A model generated the notes under the pieces. It was not told where the DNA came from, did not search any database, and worked only from the letters and a program-made list of their open reading frames with translations. 64,000 nt of DNA from Aristophania vespae (GTDB lineage Bacteria; Pseudomonadota; Alphaproteobacteria; Acetobacterales; Acetobacteraceae), in NCBI RefSeq assembly GCF_009906835.1, contig NZ_CP047652.1, forward strand, positions 30,001 to 94,000. Direction: 5' to 3'. Made by a program: the position numbers and the translations under genes. Of the stretch, positions 39,574 to 48,663 are shown one piece after another. The stretch's first letter is position 1, and the number at the start of each line of letters is the position of its first letter.

Positions 39574-39606
39574 ATACAGCGCAGCTAAGTGAGATGACAC
39601 TAATAG

Positions 39607-39864
39607 ATGAATAATTTGAATAAGCTTTTGGAAGAAGGAAAAGCTTTTCAGAGAGAAGAAAATATTCCGGTTCCGACAGGTCGGTTACCTTCTCTCATAC
39701 CCTGGGCTGTTTTGGCGTTTTCTTTAGTCGTTGTTTCTCTAGGAATAGAAGTTTTTTGGTCATTACCGTCGCATAGACCTCTTCCACTTTGTGGAGAGGA
39801 GACAAAGCATTTAACGTCATGTCAAAAAACGGTAAATCCAGCCCACTCCTCTCACAAAACATGA
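39607..39864 (+). CDS. Hypothetical single-span membrane protein
   Basis: 85 residues. A polar N-terminal segment of about 28 residues is followed by one membrane helix (IPWAVLAFSLVVVSLGIEV) and a short Cys- and His-containing tail. No family recognised. It begins 34 bases after thyX and may be cotranscribed with it. It converges on the aldolase gene, ending 29 bases from its stop. Confidence 0.55.
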   Translation: MNNLNKLLEEGKAFQREENIPVPTGRLPSLIPWAVLAFSLVVVSLGIEVFWSLPSHRPLPLCGEETKHLTSCQKTVNPAHSSHKT

Positions 39865-39892
39865 AGTAATGAGCGGCTTTTCGATATTAAAA

Positions 39893-40999
39893 TTATCGAA
39901 AAGCTATCGTTTTTCCGCGTGAACCAAGAGTAATGAAAGATTGATGAAGACGTTCAATAAGGCTTAATTCACCGGCGCGCACCCATCGGCGCGGGTCATA
40001 AAGCTTTTTAAGAGGTTGGCCTGTTACAGGGCTGACCTGGTACTCAAAAGCTTCTTGATTGTCTTTTATATAATGGCCAACACCCTGGGCGTAGGCAAAT
40101 TGTGTGTCTGTATCAATATTCATTTTAAAGACACCGTAAGAAATAGCCTGTTCAATTTTTTCTAGTTCCGAGCCCGACCCACCGTGAAATACAAGATGTA
40201 ACGGTTTGGGACCTGTATGAGAAAAATGCTGAACGAGTTCCTGAGAGGCCTTCAATATTTCAGGGTTGAGATTAATTTTCGTTTTATAGACCCCATGAAC
40301 ATTGCCAAAGCTTGCAGCAATGGAAACTGTACCAAGCGGACTAAGTTCCTGCCATGCCTTTAGGACATCTTCGGGTTGAGTATATAAATGAGCGTTGTCG
40401 GTTGTATTTTCATTATATTCTTGTCCAATCCCGTCTTCCTCTCCACCTGTAAGACCCAGCTCAATTTCCAGCCCCACACCGAGAGGGGTTAATCGTTTCA
40501 ATATTATGGCGCATTCTTTTATATTGTCTTCTAAAGGCTCTGTAGAGAGATCAAGCATATGGGACGAAAATAGAGGCCGGCCCGTATTGGCATATTGAGT
40601 AGCGCTGAAGTCAATGAGATCATTAAGCCACGGAATAAGGGGGCGATTTGCATGATCGGTATGTAATATGACTGCAATACCATATTCTTTGGCAACCATA
40701 TGAATATGCTGTGCTAGGGAAAGGGCGCCATAAACAGCTGCCTTATGGTCGTTCTTTAAGCCACGGCCACCGTAAAAACGGGCACCACTATAAGAAAGTT
40801 GAATGATAATATCAGATTTGTTATGCGCTGCTGCCTCAAGTACAGCATTGGCTGTACTTGAACTCGTTACATTTATGGCTGGTAAGGCGTAGCACCCCTC
40901 GTGACAGGCTCGTAGCAATGTCAAATAGTCATTGCCTGTAGCGATTCCGGCTGGAATGCCTACAGATTGTAATGAGTCGGTCATGAGTTTATCTATCAA
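39893..40999 (-). CDS. fbaA: Class II fructose-bisphosphate aldolase
   Basis: 368 residues, the long class IIA type. Zinc ligand His is in VILHTDHANRP, further ligands are in SFGNVHGVYK and the phosphate-binding VFHGGSGSE, and the substrate Asp/Asn region is MNIDTDTQF. It interconverts fructose 1,6-bisphosphate with triose phosphates, so it serves gluconeogenesis as well as glycolysis in these sugar oxidisers. The start has an alternative Met seven codons later. A 263-bp non-coding gap with no clear signal separates it from divergent nfuA. Confidence 0.95.
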   Translation of the reverse strand: MIDKLMTDSLQSVGIPAGIATGNDYLTLLRACHEGCYALPAINVTSSSTANAVLEAAAHNKSDIIIQLSYSGARFYGGRGLKNDHKAAVYGALSLAQHIHMVAKEYGIAVILHTDHANRPLIPWLNDLIDFSATQYANTGRPLFSSHMLDLSTEPLEDNIKECAIILKRLTPLGVGLEIELGLTGGEEDGIGQEYNENTTDNAHLYTQPEDVLKAWQELSPLGTVSIAASFGNVHGVYKTKINLNPEILKASQELVQHFSHTGPKPLHLVFHGGSGSELEKIEQAISYGVFKMNIDTDTQFAYAQGVGHYIKDNQEAFEYQVSPVTGQPLKKLYDPRRWVRAGELSLIERLHQSFITLGSRGKTIAFR

Positions 41000-41262
41000 T
41001 TTCTAGCGAAAAGGGCACTCTAGTAAGTTTGTCAGCTTAAATTATCTCTTAAAAAAATAAAATTAATTTTAGAAAAATAAGACGCTATTTCCTTAATATT
41101 CTGATCAATTTTTCGTTTGTAGTATGCCGTTATAGTCAGGTCTAACAGGCGAAATCTTTAAAAGAATTAACAGTTATTATCATCTGCCCTTGTTAACAGT
41201 GCCAAAAATTCTCATTTGTGAGATAAGCACGCACCGAAAAATCAAGGGTAAACAGAACTCTT

Positions 41263-41832
41263 ATGTTGATTGACATTGAAACGACACCTAATCCGGCAAC
41301 ACTTAAATTTTTGCCGGGACGGTCCGTTATGGGAAATAATACGCCTCTCAACTTCTCGTCACGTGATGAAGTTGAAGGACGCTCTCCTCTGGCTGAAAAA
41401 CTATTTTCTATTGCAGAAGTAAAGCTGGTTTTCTTAGGGCATGACTTTGTTTCTGTAACAAAAGCTGACAATGCAGACTGGTCAGAAGTAAGGCCATTAA
41501 TCTTGGCTGCACTGACCTCATTTCTTGAATCTGGCCAGGCCTTTTTTATTGCTCAAAACTCTCCTGAGTCACAAGATGTCTCTCTGCCACCAGAAGAGGA
41601 AGAGGTCATTTCCCGTATCAAGGATTTACTCGATACGCGGGTCCGTCCGGCAGTAGCAGGTGATGGTGGTGATATTGTTTTTAGGAATTTTAAAGACGGT
41701 ATTGTATATTTAACAATGCATGGGGCCTGTGCGGGTTGTCCCTCATCTAAAGCAACATTACGCCACGGGGTAGAAACGATGCTACGCCATTATGTGCCGG
41801 AAGTTTCAGGTGTTGAGCAAGTAGAAGGATAA
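41263..41832 (+). CDS. nfuA: NfuA/NifU-like Fe-S cluster carrier
   Basis: 189 residues. The N-terminal Nfu domain has IETTPNPATLKFLPG, and the C-terminal NifU domain has the cluster ligands in GACAGCPSS (CxxC) after VRPAVAGDGGDI. It accepts and delivers 4Fe-4S clusters to client enzymes. It heads the series nfuA-nitroreductase-tsaB-rimI, with spacings of a few bases or overlaps, so these form one operon. Confidence 0.95.
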   Translation: MLIDIETTPNPATLKFLPGRSVMGNNTPLNFSSRDEVEGRSPLAEKLFSIAEVKLVFLGHDFVSVTKADNADWSEVRPLILAALTSFLESGQAFFIAQNSPESQDVSLPPEEEEVISRIKDLLDTRVRPAVAGDGGDIVFRNFKDGIVYLTMHGACAGCPSSKATLRHGVETMLRHYVPEVSGVEQVEG

Positions 41833-41839
41833 TAAATAA

Positions 41840-42433
41840 ATGCCTTCAATCGGTTATGAGCACCTTTTTACAAAACATCATACGCCACAAAAGCTCTCTT
41901 CGCGCCCTATAGAAGAAGGAGTTCTAAAAGAACTATATGATGTTGTTAAATTAGGCCCCACTTCGGGAAACTGCCAGCCTGCTCGGTTTGTGTTCTTGAC
42001 ATCGGGATATGCGCATGAGCGTTTAAAACCAGCTCTTTCTGCTGGAAATGTTCATAAAGCCATGGAGGCACCCGTAATTGCAATTATCGCTCATGATCCG
42101 CTTTTTTTTGAGCAGCTGCCACGCTTAAATAAAACAAAGGATTTGCGTGAATGGTTTGCTGGTGATGTAGGGCTAAGTGAGGAAACAGCTTTTCGGAACG
42201 GCACTTTACAGGGTGCGTATTTGATTCTGGCAGCACGAGCTTTGGGGTTAGCCGCAATGCCAATGTCAGGTTTCGATAGCACTATGGTTGAAGAGGAATT
42301 CCTTAAAGATACAGGCTGGCGAGCGAACTTTTTAGTTGCACTTGGCTATCCTCATGAAACTTCGGCTCAAAACTCTGAACCACCTCAACGGGCGCCTCGC
42401 CTTACTTTTGAGGAGGCATGTTTATGCCTCTAA
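41840..42433 (+). CDS. Nitroreductase-family protein, RutE/HadB-like malonic semialdehyde reductase
   Basis: 197 residues, FMN-dependent nitroreductase fold. The motif GPTSGNCQPARFVF binds FMN. WFAGDVGLSEETAFRNGTLQ and ALGLAAMPMSGFD match the RutE/HadB subgroup, which reduces malonic semialdehyde to 3-hydroxypropionate in E. coli. The substrate here is not proven and no other rut genes are nearby. It starts 7 bases after nfuA and overlaps tsaB. Confidence 0.85.
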   Translation: MPSIGYEHLFTKHHTPQKLSSRPIEEGVLKELYDVVKLGPTSGNCQPARFVFLTSGYAHERLKPALSAGNVHKAMEAPVIAIIAHDPLFFEQLPRLNKTKDLREWFAGDVGLSEETAFRNGTLQGAYLILAARALGLAAMPMSGFDSTMVEEEFLKDTGWRANFLVALGYPHETSAQNSEPPQRAPRLTFEEACLCL

Positions 42434-43098
42434 TAAATGAGCGGTGTATCATTATTAATGGAGCAGGTGCTGGCTCTGGGCAAAGTAATTTGATCGCCTT
42501 AATTGAAAAAGGCGAAGTTGTTGCGTCTATGTCCATGGCAGGGCGTGGTGCTTCTGAGCGTTTTGCTCCTGGTATTAAAGCACTTTTAGAACAAGTGCAC
42601 TGGAAGAATGCGCCAGACAAGGTAATAGCGGTTACTGGACCAGGGTCTTTTACGGGGTTGCGCGCCTCTCTTTCTTTGGCGTCTGGTTTGGCCCGGGGTT
42701 GGAACTGCCCCACCATAGCTGTGCGCCTGGGAGAAGCCCTGCGTATGACAATGCACTCACCCGAGGCCGTGATTATTTGTTTAGCACGACGGGGTCGTGT
42801 TTTCATCGACCCCCCTGGGCAGGATGCTTTTGCTGTGCAGATTGACGAACTGTGCAATGTAAATTGGCCACTCATAGCAGGAGACGCAGTGTGGGGTGAG
42901 GATGCCTTGAAGGAGCTTATAGAGAAAAAGGGGCACTTTTTTAGCGAGAATACAAAAATTTTGCCTTACGCTGCGCCTGACGCTTTAGGTATTTATCGTG
43001 CAGCGCAAAATAGAACACCTTCTGCTCTTGAACCATTATATATAGATCCTCCCGAAGCGCGCTTACCTAGTCAGGGCTTGCGTCCTCTTCCTGTTTAA
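42424..43098 (+). CDS. tsaB: tRNA threonylcarbamoyladenosine biosynthesis protein TsaB
   Basis: About 224 residues from ATG 42424, placed after the ribosome-binding sequence gaggag at 42410-42415; another in-frame ATG lies 6 bases earlier. It has the ASKHA fold hallmark VTGPGSFTGLRASLSLASGLA and the later ARRGRVF strand. TsaB scaffolds TsaD and TsaE to make t6A37 in ANN-decoding tRNAs. It is followed by rimI after 12 bases, a very common pairing. Confidence 0.93.
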   Translation: MPLINERCIIINGAGAGSGQSNLIALIEKGEVVASMSMAGRGASERFAPGIKALLEQVHWKNAPDKVIAVTGPGSFTGLRASLSLASGLARGWNCPTIAVRLGEALRMTMHSPEAVIICLARRGRVFIDPPGQDAFAVQIDELCNVNWPLIAGDAVWGEDALKELIEKKGHFFSENTKILPYAAPDALGIYRAAQNRTPSALEPLYIDPPEARLPSQGLRPLPV

Positions 43099-43110
43099 AA
43101 ACAAGAAAAA

Positions 43111-43548
43111 ATGATTATTCATGAAATAGGATTAGAGGGGGCGGCTCTTTTTGCCACTCTGCACCAGGAAGCCTTTAAAGGTGCGGAAATATGGAACGAA
43201 GCTGCTTTTAGAGAACTACTTTCTTTGCCTAATGTTAAAGGCTGGGTTGCGAGTCGAGACGATCAGCCTCTCGGCTTTCTATTAGTCAGGACAGTTCTCG
43301 ATGAAAGTGAAGTTTTGACAATAGGCGTTCTGCCTTCTGTTCAAAGATCAGGAGTAGGGTGTGCTCTGATTGAAAATTTTGTGGTTTCAGTAAAAGAAAT
43401 TGTCAAAAATATTTATCTTGAAGTGAGTCTGAACAACAAAAAAGCCTATCTTTTTTATCAGTCTCAGGGTTTTTTTGAAATTGGACGCCGTCCTTGTTAC
43501 TATAGTGACGGGACAGATGCGTTTCTTCTTAAACGAGAAATCCCGTAA
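43111..43548 (+). CDS. rimI: Ribosomal-protein-alanine N-acetyltransferase RimI
   Basis: 145 residues, GNAT fold. The acetyl-CoA loop is IGVLPSVQRSGVGCALIENF, followed by LEVSLNNKKAYLFYQSQGF and RRPCYY. It acetylates the N-terminus of S18 in E. coli; here this is inferred from family and its position after tsaB. It ends the nfuA operon. Confidence 0.9.
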   Translation: MIIHEIGLEGAALFATLHQEAFKGAEIWNEAAFRELLSLPNVKGWVASRDDQPLGFLLVRTVLDESEVLTIGVLPSVQRSGVGCALIENFVVSVKEIVKNIYLEVSLNNKKAYLFYQSQGFFEIGRRPCYYSDGTDAFLLKREIP

Positions 43549-43689
43549 AATTGGTTTTTCATTGTTTTTTGGTGTTTCTAAAAAAAGGAAATAGGAATAA
43601 AATAATCTTTATTATTTAATCGCCTTTTAATTCTATTCTGGGAAACTACATATCTATGAGCTTCACCTAAGCACTAAACCTGTGTAAAC

Positions 43690-43745
43690 AAGATTATAGC
43701 TCTGATTTCGTCGGTCTAATCGATTATTAGACTGTAATCTTTTTG
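43690..43745 (+). terminator. Terminator-like compound hairpin between rimI and mucR
   Basis: Outer arms aagatta (43690-43696) and taatctt (43735-43741) enclose an inner stem gtctaat/attagac (43714-43720 and 43726-43732) and are followed by T residues. It could end the nfuA-rimI transcript or be part of the mucR leader; its distance from rimI (140 bases) makes the second option possible. Confidence 0.4.
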
Positions 43746-43827
43746 GAGAAGATTGTAAGAGTGCTTTTTCCTTGAGACTTTTTCATTTGTTAGACAATTA
43801 AACTCATTTGAGAGGATAGGTATTTTT

Positions 43828-44235
43828 ATGTCATCAGAGTCTGATCTTCCGAACCTTCGGAATCTTACTGCGCAAATTGTTACGGCTTATGTCGGTAGTC
43901 ATGATGTAGCTGCAGAAGTTGTACCAGATCTTGTGCGTTCAGTTTATGCAGCTCTTGCTGGTGTTAATGACCAGTCTGCTGCCCCACAGGAAAAGCCAGT
44001 TCCTGCGGTTCCTCCTCGTAAGTCAGTTTTCCCTGACTATATTATATGCTTAGAAGATGGCAAAAAACTGAAACTTTTAAGACGTCATCTTAAAACAGCC
44101 TATAATATGACGCCTCAAGAATATCGCGAGCGTTGGGGGTTACCTCCAGAATATCCGATGGTTGCTCCTAATTATGCAAATCATCGCTCTTCGCTCGCTC
44201 GTCGTATTGGTTTAGGGCGTCGTCGGGGCGAGTAA
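43828..44235 (+). CDS. mucR: MucR/Ros family transcriptional regulator
   Basis: 135 residues. The C-terminal half has the MucR zinc-finger pattern YIICLEDGKKLKLLRRHLKTAYNMT (residues about 70-95, one line of the family signature), then EYRERWGLPPEYPMVAPNYA and the basic end ARRIGLGRRRG. MucR proteins bind AT-rich DNA and act as global, H-NS-like regulators in alphaproteobacteria. agaggatagg lies before the ATG. It sits directly upstream of fur. Confidence 0.95.
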   Translation: MSSESDLPNLRNLTAQIVTAYVGSHDVAAEVVPDLVRSVYAALAGVNDQSAAPQEKPVPAVPPRKSVFPDYIICLEDGKKLKLLRRHLKTAYNMTPQEYRERWGLPPEYPMVAPNYANHRSSLARRIGLGRRRGE

Positions 44236-44340
44236 CGCGATCTGTTGAAGAGAGGAAATATCTGTGTGGAGGGGTAAAATAGCGTTTTGCCTGATTTTAG
44301 GATTGGACATAATTGCATTTAATCGGCTAGGCCCCTCTAT

Positions 44341-44886
44341 ATGGTTATGAGCAATAATAATACAGGACGGCGGCGTTCTCCTCCCAACGGGGAGGTTGTA
44401 GGTGATTCTCCTATAGCCCGTCTATGTATCGAAAATGGTTTAAAAATGACCGGGCAGCGCCGCGTCATTGCCTATGTACTTTCTCAAGCTGATGATCACC
44501 CCGACGTTGAGGAACTTTATCGCCGGGCTTCTATGCTTGATAGCCGAATTTCGGTAGCAACCGTTTACCGGACTGTTCGGTTGTTAGAAGAAAAAGGCAT
44601 ACTTGAGCGGCGTGACTTCGGTGGAGGACGGGCTCGTTACGAGGCGACAGAGCATGGGCGCCATTATCATCTTATTGACATAGATAGTGGCCGTGTCGTG
44701 GAGTTTGAAGGCGACGAGCTTGTTCGCCTTTTAAGCCAGATAGCATCCAAATTTGGTTATGAACTCGTATCCAATCATGTAGAACTCTTTGGAAAAAAGT
44801 GCGATTCTGAAAAAAAGGAAACGCGTGAAGCTTCTATGACGAAGTCGCAATCACACGGAGGGAGTGGATTGCAAGATGAGGGATGA
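44341..44886 (+). CDS. fur: Fur family transcriptional regulator
   Basis: 181 residues. The winged helix is seen as LKMTGQRRVIAYVLSQADDHPDVEELYRR and ISVATVYRTVRLLEEKGILER (each shown in part), followed by the metal-site region EHGRHYHLIDIDSGRV. The usual CxxC of zinc-type Fur is replaced by IDSG, so the structural zinc site is absent, as in several alphaproteobacterial Fur/Mur/Irr members. Whether it senses iron, manganese or heme cannot be settled from sequence. Two in-frame ATGs lie at 44341 and 44347. The next gene starts 6 bases after its stop. Confidence 0.9.
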   Translation: MVMSNNNTGRRRSPPNGEVVGDSPIARLCIENGLKMTGQRRVIAYVLSQADDHPDVEELYRRASMLDSRISVATVYRTVRLLEEKGILERRDFGGGRARYEATEHGRHYHLIDIDSGRVVEFEGDELVRLLSQIASKFGYELVSNHVELFGKKCDSEKKETREASMTKSQSHGGSGLQDEG

Positions 44887-44892
44887 CCGTTT

Positions 44893-45849
44893 ATGACGCA
44901 AAAAATTTTATCACAGGGTCATCTTTCAGATAGATTAGTGAGTGTTTTGGAAAAAGAACAAATTTCGAATAGTGAAAATGAGATCCGTATTTTAAGTAGC
45001 GAGACTGCGCGGGAGCAAATGGAAACGCTGGCCAGTCTTTCTCTGGACCGGGAAGGTGGGTTTCAGGAGTTGCGTGGTGGTTCACTTGGTGTGAGAATTG
45101 CGCGCACTCAGGCTGAGCGTGAAGCTGCTCAGGCATTGCGCTATAAAGTTTTTTTTGAAGAAATGGGTGCTCACCCTGATGAGCATACCCTTAAAACGCG
45201 CCTCGATGCTGATGAATTTGACGAAGTTGCGGATCATCTTCTCGTTATTGATCACGCCAAATCATCCGAGGCCGAAGGTGTTGTCGGCACATATCGTCTT
45301 TTGCGGTCTGAAGTTGCAAAAAAGATTGGGCGTTTTTACACGTCGTCTGAATATGATATCTCGCCCTTAACAGATTTTCCCGGTCATTTACTTGAAGTGG
45401 GCCGGTCATGTGTTGCTAGAGAATATCGTGGTCGCGCTGCCATGCAGCTTTTATGGCGTGGTATTGCTTCTTATATCTTTCTTCATCGCATAGATGTACT
45501 TTTTGGTTGTGCAAGCCTGTCTGGCACAAACCCAGATGCTTTGAATGATGAGCTTACCTGGCTTTATCATAACCACCTGGCTCCTCCGGCTTTGAGGGTA
45601 AAGGCTTTACCAGAGCGTTACGTTAGTATGCAGCGCACTGACCCGACCAAATTAGATAAGCGTGCCTGTTTGAGTCGTTTACCGCCTCTTATTAAAGGTT
45701 ATTTGCGTTTGGGCGGTTATGTTGGTGATGGCGCTGTTGTTGACGAGCAGTTTAACACAACCGATGTTGCCGTGCTTGTCAAAAGCGAATTGCTAGCTGA
45801 TAAATATTATCGCCATTATGAACGCCGTTTACGGGACGCACTTGATTAA
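44893..45849 (+). CDS. olsB: Ornithine-acyl-ACP N-acyltransferase OlsB-like (GNAT)
   Basis: 318 residues. The hemolysin/OlsB acyltransferase pattern is clear: RIARTQAEREAAQALRYKVF, then HLLEVGRSCVAREYRGR and LFGCASLSGTNPDA. In Rhizobium and relatives OlsB makes lyso-ornithine lipid from ornithine and 3-hydroxyacyl-ACP. No olsA is adjacent, so the final step must be encoded elsewhere if the lipid is made. The gene starts six bases after fur and is followed by lnt. Confidence 0.88.
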   Translation: MTQKILSQGHLSDRLVSVLEKEQISNSENEIRILSSETAREQMETLASLSLDREGGFQELRGGSLGVRIARTQAEREAAQALRYKVFFEEMGAHPDEHTLKTRLDADEFDEVADHLLVIDHAKSSEAEGVVGTYRLLRSEVAKKIGRFYTSSEYDISPLTDFPGHLLEVGRSCVAREYRGRAAMQLLWRGIASYIFLHRIDVLFGCASLSGTNPDALNDELTWLYHNHLAPPALRVKALPERYVSMQRTDPTKLDKRACLSRLPPLIKGYLRLGGYVGDGAVVDEQFNTTDVAVLVKSELLADKYYRHYERRLRDALD

Positions 45850-45858
45850 GTCTCGTAC

Positions 45859-47379
45859 ATGTATTTTTTTATAGAGCGTTATTTGCCTCAATCGGGTTGG
45901 CGGTTAGGGGTAGTCCTACTATTTGTAGGTGCCCTTACCGCTTTGGCCTTACCGCCTTTAAATATTTTTCCCATATTAGTGCTGACGTTACCTTGTCTTT
46001 ATCAAGCAGCGTTAAAGGCCCCAACAGCCCGTAAAGCAGCCTTGAGAGGGTTTCTCTTTGGGATGGGGTTTCACAGTGCGGGGCTTTATTGGCTAACAAA
46101 TGCTATTTTGACCCGCGTTCATGATTATTGGTGGGCTGTACCCTTTGCCGCTCCTGGTGTTGCTTTTGTTATTGCTCCTCTCATAGCTGTTCCTGCGGTT
46201 TTATGTCGCTACGTGGCTCCTGGTTGGCCACGTATTTTTTTGTTTGCAGGGAGCTGGACACTGGCTGATATGAGCCGAGTCCTAATATTTTCTGGCTTCC
46301 CATGGAATCCGTTAGGGAGTGCATTAGAAGTACCATCAATCATAGGCGATATTTTAATTCAGCCTGCCAGTATTATAGGGGTTGATGGTTTAACACTGGC
46401 TTTGGTCCTTTCCTCTTTGGGTTTTTGGGAAGGATACAAAGGAAAATTTTTTGTTTTACTAGGAAGTATTATTTGGGTTGCAGGAGGAGGATGGTTGTTT
46501 ACCCATCCTCATTATAAATCTGTAGAAAACCCGAAATTAGTTGTGGTGCAAGGAAATGTTTCTGAACGTGAAGTTCTGGGACGCGATGATGCGTTTAAAC
46601 AATTTCAATCTTATCTTTTACTAACACGTACAGGCGTAGAAAAAGCGCGAAAAGATATAGGCAAATCTCCCATTGTTGTCGTTTGGCCTGAATCGGCTTT
46701 TCCTGGTCTTTTAGATGAAGATAAATGGGCTCGCTCTGCTATTGCTCAAGCTGCTGATGGTGCGACAAGCCTAATAGGCTCTGATCGCAGAGATGGAAAG
46801 CATTGGTACAATAGCTTAGAAGCAGTCGGGCCAGATGGAGCCATTAAAGCGATATATGACAAAAGCCGCCTGGTTCCTTTTGGCGAATATCAACCATGGA
46901 TTATTCCCTTTAATATTTTGCCTGGCGTTATTACGCCAGGAGACGGGCTAAAAACATGGGACTTTCCTGAAGTGGGGCGTGTTGGCCCTATGGTTTGCTA
47001 TGAAATTATATTTTCCGGTTCTGTAACCGCACCTCATGATCGACCAAACTGGCTTTTAACAATTTCAAATGATGCATGGTATGGCCATAGTGCCGGCCCC
47101 TATCAGCATTTGGCAACAGGGAGAATGCGTGCTGTCGAAGAAGGTTTACCCGTTGTATTTGTGAATAATCGTGGTGTTTCTGCAATATATGACTCACGTG
47201 GTCACGAGATGCAAAGGACGCATTGGGGTGCAGAGGAAATCATAGTTTCTACTTTACCCAAGCCGAAAAATAGGCCCTTATTTTCTTATCTGAGTAAGTC
47301 GATTTCGCTTTTTATAGCAATCTGCATGGCTGTATTTTCATTTTTATGGCGAAAAAACGGCATATTTACTAAATTTTAA
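45859..47379 (+). CDS. lnt: Apolipoprotein N-acyltransferase
   Basis: 506 residues. Six or so membrane segments fill the first 200 residues, then a periplasmic nitrilase-type domain follows with the catalytic Glu in VVWPESAFPG, Lys in YDKSRLVPFGEY and Cys in MVCYEIIF. A last membrane helix lies at the C-terminus. It adds the third acyl chain to lipoproteins, the step after LspA. Start is 9 bases after olsB. Confidence 0.96.
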   Translation: MYFFIERYLPQSGWRLGVVLLFVGALTALALPPLNIFPILVLTLPCLYQAALKAPTARKAALRGFLFGMGFHSAGLYWLTNAILTRVHDYWWAVPFAAPGVAFVIAPLIAVPAVLCRYVAPGWPRIFLFAGSWTLADMSRVLIFSGFPWNPLGSALEVPSIIGDILIQPASIIGVDGLTLALVLSSLGFWEGYKGKFFVLLGSIIWVAGGGWLFTHPHYKSVENPKLVVVQGNVSEREVLGRDDAFKQFQSYLLLTRTGVEKARKDIGKSPIVVVWPESAFPGLLDEDKWARSAIAQAADGATSLIGSDRRDGKHWYNSLEAVGPDGAIKAIYDKSRLVPFGEYQPWIIPFNILPGVITPGDGLKTWDFPEVGRVGPMVCYEIIFSGSVTAPHDRPNWLLTISNDAWYGHSAGPYQHLATGRMRAVEEGLPVVFVNNRGVSAIYDSRGHEMQRTHWGAEEIIVSTLPKPKNRPLFSYLSKSISLFIAICMAVFSFLWRKNGIFTKF

Positions 47380-47487
47380 CTAATTTAATTTGCTTATTAA
47401 CCAATTATAAACTATCTTTACAATGCTTTGTTTAAACAGGCCTTCACTTCATTTGGTGGAAGCTTTAGTGAAGGAGCTGAGGAAGGG

Positions 47488-47958
47488 ATGTCCGCTCCAA
47501 CTTCAATAGATACTCATGTTGGAAATCGAATACGCCTTATTCGTATTCTCCGCGGTCTTACTCAGGGGAATTTGGCTGATGCTTTGGGTATAACATTTCA
47601 GCAAATTCAGAAGTATGAGCGCGGGGCTAATAGAGTAGGGGCTAGCCGCTTATACGAAATGTCTAATGTACTAGATGTGCCGATTGGTTTTTTCTTTGAT
47701 GACTTAAGAGAGCCGTCAGTGAGCCTATCTATGCATGAAGAGCAGCAACCACTGCGACCGACGGCAAAAAGTAAGCTTTTAAAGAAATCTGAGGTTGTTG
47801 ATGAGGCAAAATTATTTACGAGCGCAGAAACGCTGGAATTAGTTCGAGCTTATTATCGCATTGAAAATGTTTCGGCACGGCGTCAGGTCTTAGCTTTATT
47901 GCAAAGCCTTGCGGTTCCAATAACCGAAGAACGGGATCATTCTCGTCTCAAAACATGA
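47488..47958 (+). CDS. XRE-family helix-turn-helix regulator
   Basis: 156 residues from ATG 47488, chosen because gaggaaggg lies immediately upstream; the open frame reaches back to a TTG at 47428. The HTH is VGNRIRLIRILRGLTQGNLADALGITFQQIQKYERGANRV in part, at about residues 10-55, followed by a segment with IGFFFDDL. This is the common alphaproteobacterial SinR/PsrA-like regulator often found between lnt and metK. Targets are unknown. Its 3' end overlaps the convergent phosphatase gene by 22 bases. Confidence 0.88.
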   Translation: MSAPTSIDTHVGNRIRLIRILRGLTQGNLADALGITFQQIQKYERGANRVGASRLYEMSNVLDVPIGFFFDDLREPSVSLSMHEEQQPLRPTAKSKLLKKSEVVDEAKLFTSAETLELVRAYYRIENVSARRQVLALLQSLAVPITEERDHSRLKT

Positions 47959-48635
47959 TCTGTCAGAAGGTGGCTCCACAAACCTGCCTTAAACTCTTCA
48001 CGTAGTTTTTGTTCGTCATAATATGACCGAACCCACTCTATAAAAGGCATTTTTCCTTCTGCTTCTCTTTGATAGAGCAGAAAAAAGGCATCTAGAACGC
48101 CGGTGCGGGAGCGTTTGAAATGCAAATAGCGCCAATTTAGATGTTTTAAGGCTTCGTTTGCCTTTCCCCCTTCAAAAAGAATAATGAGGCCGCTTGCCAG
48201 GCCTGCGCGATCTGCTCCTGACTTACAGTGAATAAGGGTAGGAGTTGGTATAGTCTTATAAATTGAGTAGAATTTTAATATCCGCTCGCGATGTGGTGCG
48301 TTGCGACTTTCAAAAGCCATATCAATATAAGGCAAGTTAATGCTATGGCAAAAAGCTCTTCCCAAGGCGTCCGAGCCGCATTGTCTGTGCCCCCGTAAAT
48401 TTATAATGCTTTTTAAGTGTAGTTTATTTTTCAACTTTTTGATGCGTGCGGGAGTGGGGTGATTAGAGCGCCACACTTTACCATTTATAACGGGTGCCAA
48501 ATTTGTCCATAACAGTCTAAAAATGGCGTGATCAACAAAAAGACTATCAATCCAGGCTTGAAAAAAGTTGTAAGGGGTAGAGAGCGGATTATTAAACATG
48601 AGCACTTTCTTTTCATGCCATGAAAGATGCGTCAA
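47937..48635 (-). CDS. Tyrosine/dual-specificity protein phosphatase family
   Basis: 232 residues. The active-site loop HCKSGADRAG matches the HCx5R signature of cysteine-dependent phosphatases, preceded by WRSNHPTPARI and IINLRGHRQCGSDALG, a pattern seen in bacterial PTP-like proteins and lipid phosphatases. No signal peptide. A general acid Asp is not obvious, although D in YIDMAFES is a candidate. Substrate is unknown. A Met 12 codons in is an alternative start. It overlaps the XRE gene end. Confidence 0.82.
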   Translation of the reverse strand: MTHLSWHEKKVLMFNNPLSTPYNFFQAWIDSLFVDHAIFRLLWTNLAPVINGKVWRSNHPTPARIKKLKNKLHLKSIINLRGHRQCGSDALGRAFCHSINLPYIDMAFESRNAPHRERILKFYSIYKTIPTPTLIHCKSGADRAGLASGLIILFEGGKANEALKHLNWRYLHFKRSRTGVLDAFFLLYQREAEGKMPFIEWVRSYYDEQKLREEFKAGLWSHLLTDHVLRRE

Positions 48636-48663
48636 TAATGAAAATCATGCCGGAGGTGCAAAT

